The notes beneath the pieces are model-generated. The model had not been told where the DNA came from, did no database searches, and saw nothing but the letters and a program-made list of their open reading frames with translations. A DNA stretch of 15,215 bases from PCC-6406 sp964353225 (lineage in GTDB: Bacteria; Cyanobacteriota; Cyanobacteriia; Phormidesmidales; Phormidesmidaceae). Positions 14,405 to 15,215 of this stretch are shown piece by piece. The stretch spans positions 1-15,215 of the forward strand of contig CAYGVA010000089.1 of NCBI GenBank assembly GCA_964353225.1, written 5' to 3'. The translations under genes and the position numbers were made by a program. Numbering within the stretch: position 1 is the stretch's first letter; each line of letters begins with the position of its first letter.

Positions 14405-14647
14405 ATGGTTCAGACGTCAGTTTCTGCTTTATCGTCCCCGGCTGACCCTCCTCGCCAGTCATTGAAAAGCGACCTAGATCGCCAAGAAGCGGCTGCCCAA
14501 GGGTTACCGAAAAAAGATGGACGCCACCGGATTGGCATTTATGAAGAGGCGTATGTCTTGCTGAGAACTGTCGCTCAGCGGGAGGGGCGGCCCATGTCTC
14601 AGGTGGCAGCCGATGCGATTTTGGCCTATGTCAATACCCACTCATAA
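14405..14647 (+). CDS. small ribbon-helix-helix-like protein
   Basis: From the ATG at 14405 this encodes 80 residues: a polar, probably disordered N-terminal half (about 1-40, Ser/Pro/Lys/Asp rich) and a C-terminal segment (about 41-78, from HRIGIYEEA to AILAYV) that follows the ribbon-helix-helix (CopG/Arc) pattern. This consists of a short strand (HRIGI), a helix (EEAYVLLRTVAQRE), a GR turn, and a second helix beginning at Ser (MSQVAADAILAYV). Such domains bind DNA as dimers and occur in small repressors and antitoxins. No toxin gene follows. The frame is open upstream to 14270, with a GTG at 14342 as another start; neither has a clear ribosome site, so the N-terminus is uncertain. It lies 164 nt after fabI on the same strand; a link to fabI is not shown. 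Confidence 0.6.
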   Translation: MVQTSVSALSSPADPPRQSLKSDLDRQEAAAQGLPKKDGRHRIGIYEEAYVLLRTVAQREGRPMSQVAADAILAYVNTHS

Positions 14648-14754
14648 CCGTGGGGCGTTTGCTTAATGCCTTGATGTACGCAATCCGAGGCTAAGGTCTG
14701 TACCCTTGAGATGCAGCCTATCGTCCTGGATATTGGTGGATACACCGCGTTAGA

Positions 14755-14947
14755 GCTGTAATTCTCATTTTAGAAATTTCCCGTTTGCCCTGAGTGTGTC
14801 GTGGGCTTGCTTCCCACAGGGAATAGGGTGAATGGGCTGTCCCCATTGGGGACGCTTCATGTTGGCGTAGCCTGCCTGCAATGCATACGACAAGCTCAGC
14901 CCGATCGGTTAATTCAGGATTTGTAAAGCCATAATGAGAATTGCTGT
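14755..14947. mobile_element. MITE-like element with 10-bp terminal inverted repeats and 5-bp flanking repeat
   Basis: AATTCTCATT (14760-14769) is the exact inverse of AATGAGAATT (14933-14942), bounding 183 bp. Immediately outside, GCTGT occurs on both sides (14755-14759 and 14943-14947), as a target-site duplication would; with the AATT the direct repeat is 9 bp. The inside is non-coding and palindrome-rich: GTGGG/CCCAC (14801-14805, 14813-14817), GTCCCC/GGGGAC (14839-14844, 14848-14853) and TGTCGT/ACGACA (14797-14802, 14887-14892). No transposase is present, so it would be a non-autonomous element. Confidence 0.55.
14801..14853. repeat. tandem short hairpins inside the MITE-like element
   Basis: Two neighbouring perfect stems, GTGGG with CCCAC around a 7-nt loop (14801-14817) and GTCCCC with GGGGAC around ATT (14839-14853), recall the short palindromic repeats scattered in many cyanobacterial intergenic regions. 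They could fold in RNA if the element is transcribed. Confidence 0.55.
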
Positions 14948-15051
14948 AATTAGGGTGAGGTGCTTGACTCTTCGGCAGTGGTATCTGTTGAGCCTAGGAT
15001 GACTCCAAATTGTATTAATTGCTGGGCAGACATTCGGGACACCATTAGAGT

Positions 15052-15215
15052 ATGTTGCGTCGCAACCTCAGGCACATTCTGATCACTTTGCTGACGTTGT
15101 TCAGTGTATTAATCGTACTGGGCTTGGGGGTAACTGGTTTAGCCCAAACGGAGCCGATTGACACTGCTACGGTCGTGCTCGACGGGCGAACGCTATTTAA
15201 GGTGGCTGAGAGCAA
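15052..15215 (+). CDS. probable MscS-type mechanosensitive channel, N-terminal part only
   Basis: The gene runs off the window, so only 54 codons are seen. The product begins with Arg3, Arg4, Arg7 and a hydrophobic stretch (about 8-31), which can be a signal peptide ending near GLAQ or a first membrane helix. A short extracytoplasmic start, TVVLDGRTLFKVAES, follows. The LDGRxLFxV string is one I associate with the periplasmic N-terminus of cyanobacterial MscS-like channels, which release solutes on sudden loss of osmotic pressure; the channel domain itself is outside the window, so this is provisional. No good ribosome site is visible before the ATG. The gene starts 105 nt after the right flank of the MITE-like element. 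Confidence 0.5.
   Translation, partial: MLRRNLRHILITLLTLFSVLIVLGLGVTGLAQTEPIDTATVVLDGRTLFKVAES

Larger units (their letters stand above)
14648..15051. other. 404-nt non-coding gap
   Basis: No convincing gene is seen on either strand. The gap holds a miniature transposable-element-like segment (14760-14942, listed separately). About 110 nt on either side show no clear terminator or promoter. A TTGACT at 14964-14969 lacks a -10 at the proper distance. Confidence 0.6.

Noticed and set aside
14697..14760. 15-codon frame starting ATGCAGCC in the gap after the RHH-like gene
   Set aside because: Too short, without a ribosome site, and ending at the edge of the MITE-like element; nothing supports translation.

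Overview
The window reads as chromosomal DNA of a cyanobacterium. Ten perfect copies of the octamer GCGATCGC (HIP1, starting at 357, 1073, 2964, 4536, 5514, 8276, 9720, 10573, 12284 and 13111) occur in 15.2 kb, where chance would give less than one. Several products belong to families that are cyanobacterial or photosynthetic: a Psb34 (ssl1498-type) photosystem II assembly protein, a Tic22-family protein, and an HD phosphohydrolase of the Npun_R2479 type. No genus is assigned from sequence alone.

Layout, left to right. Minus strand: tRNA-Gly(CCC) at 83-154, then a two-gene tripartite-efflux unit, the RND pump (179-3307) and its membrane-fusion adaptor (3368-4699). Transcription runs leftward, adaptor first; no TolC-like outer-membrane gene is present. 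Plus strand from about 4.97 kb: a MarC-family membrane protein, then an HD phosphohydrolase followed after 18 nt by a DppC/OppC-type ABC permease, whose last 8 nt overlap a small lipoprotein gene. These three could be one transcript. Next come an HxlR-family regulator with a candidate operator of three TGCCAT half-sites, a small secreted protein of unknown function, and htpG (Hsp90) with a textbook terminator. A 56-residue gene, psb34, follows, with a good -35/-10 pair and an HLR1-like direct repeat over its -35, then a very long perfect hairpin. The right end holds a Tic22-family gene convergent with a metal-type MerR regulator, fabI (divergent from merR), a small ribbon-helix-helix-like protein, a 404-nt non-coding gap, and the first 54 codons of a probable MscS-type channel.

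How the genes work together: most are household genes of the envelope (efflux, lipid synthesis by FabI, Tic22 protein delivery to the outer membrane, osmotic channel), protein folding (HtpG) and photosystem II assembly (Psb34). I see no defence island, CRISPR array, prophage or biosynthetic cluster. The most unusual structure is in the gap at 14648-15051: a 183-bp segment with perfect 10-bp terminal inverted repeats flanked by a 5-bp direct repeat (9 bp if AATT is included), which looks like a miniature non-autonomous transposable element just upstream of the channel gene. Other items worth checking are the psb34 promoter, the HxlR half-site array with its Cys-x-Cys tail, and the permease-lipoprotein overlap.
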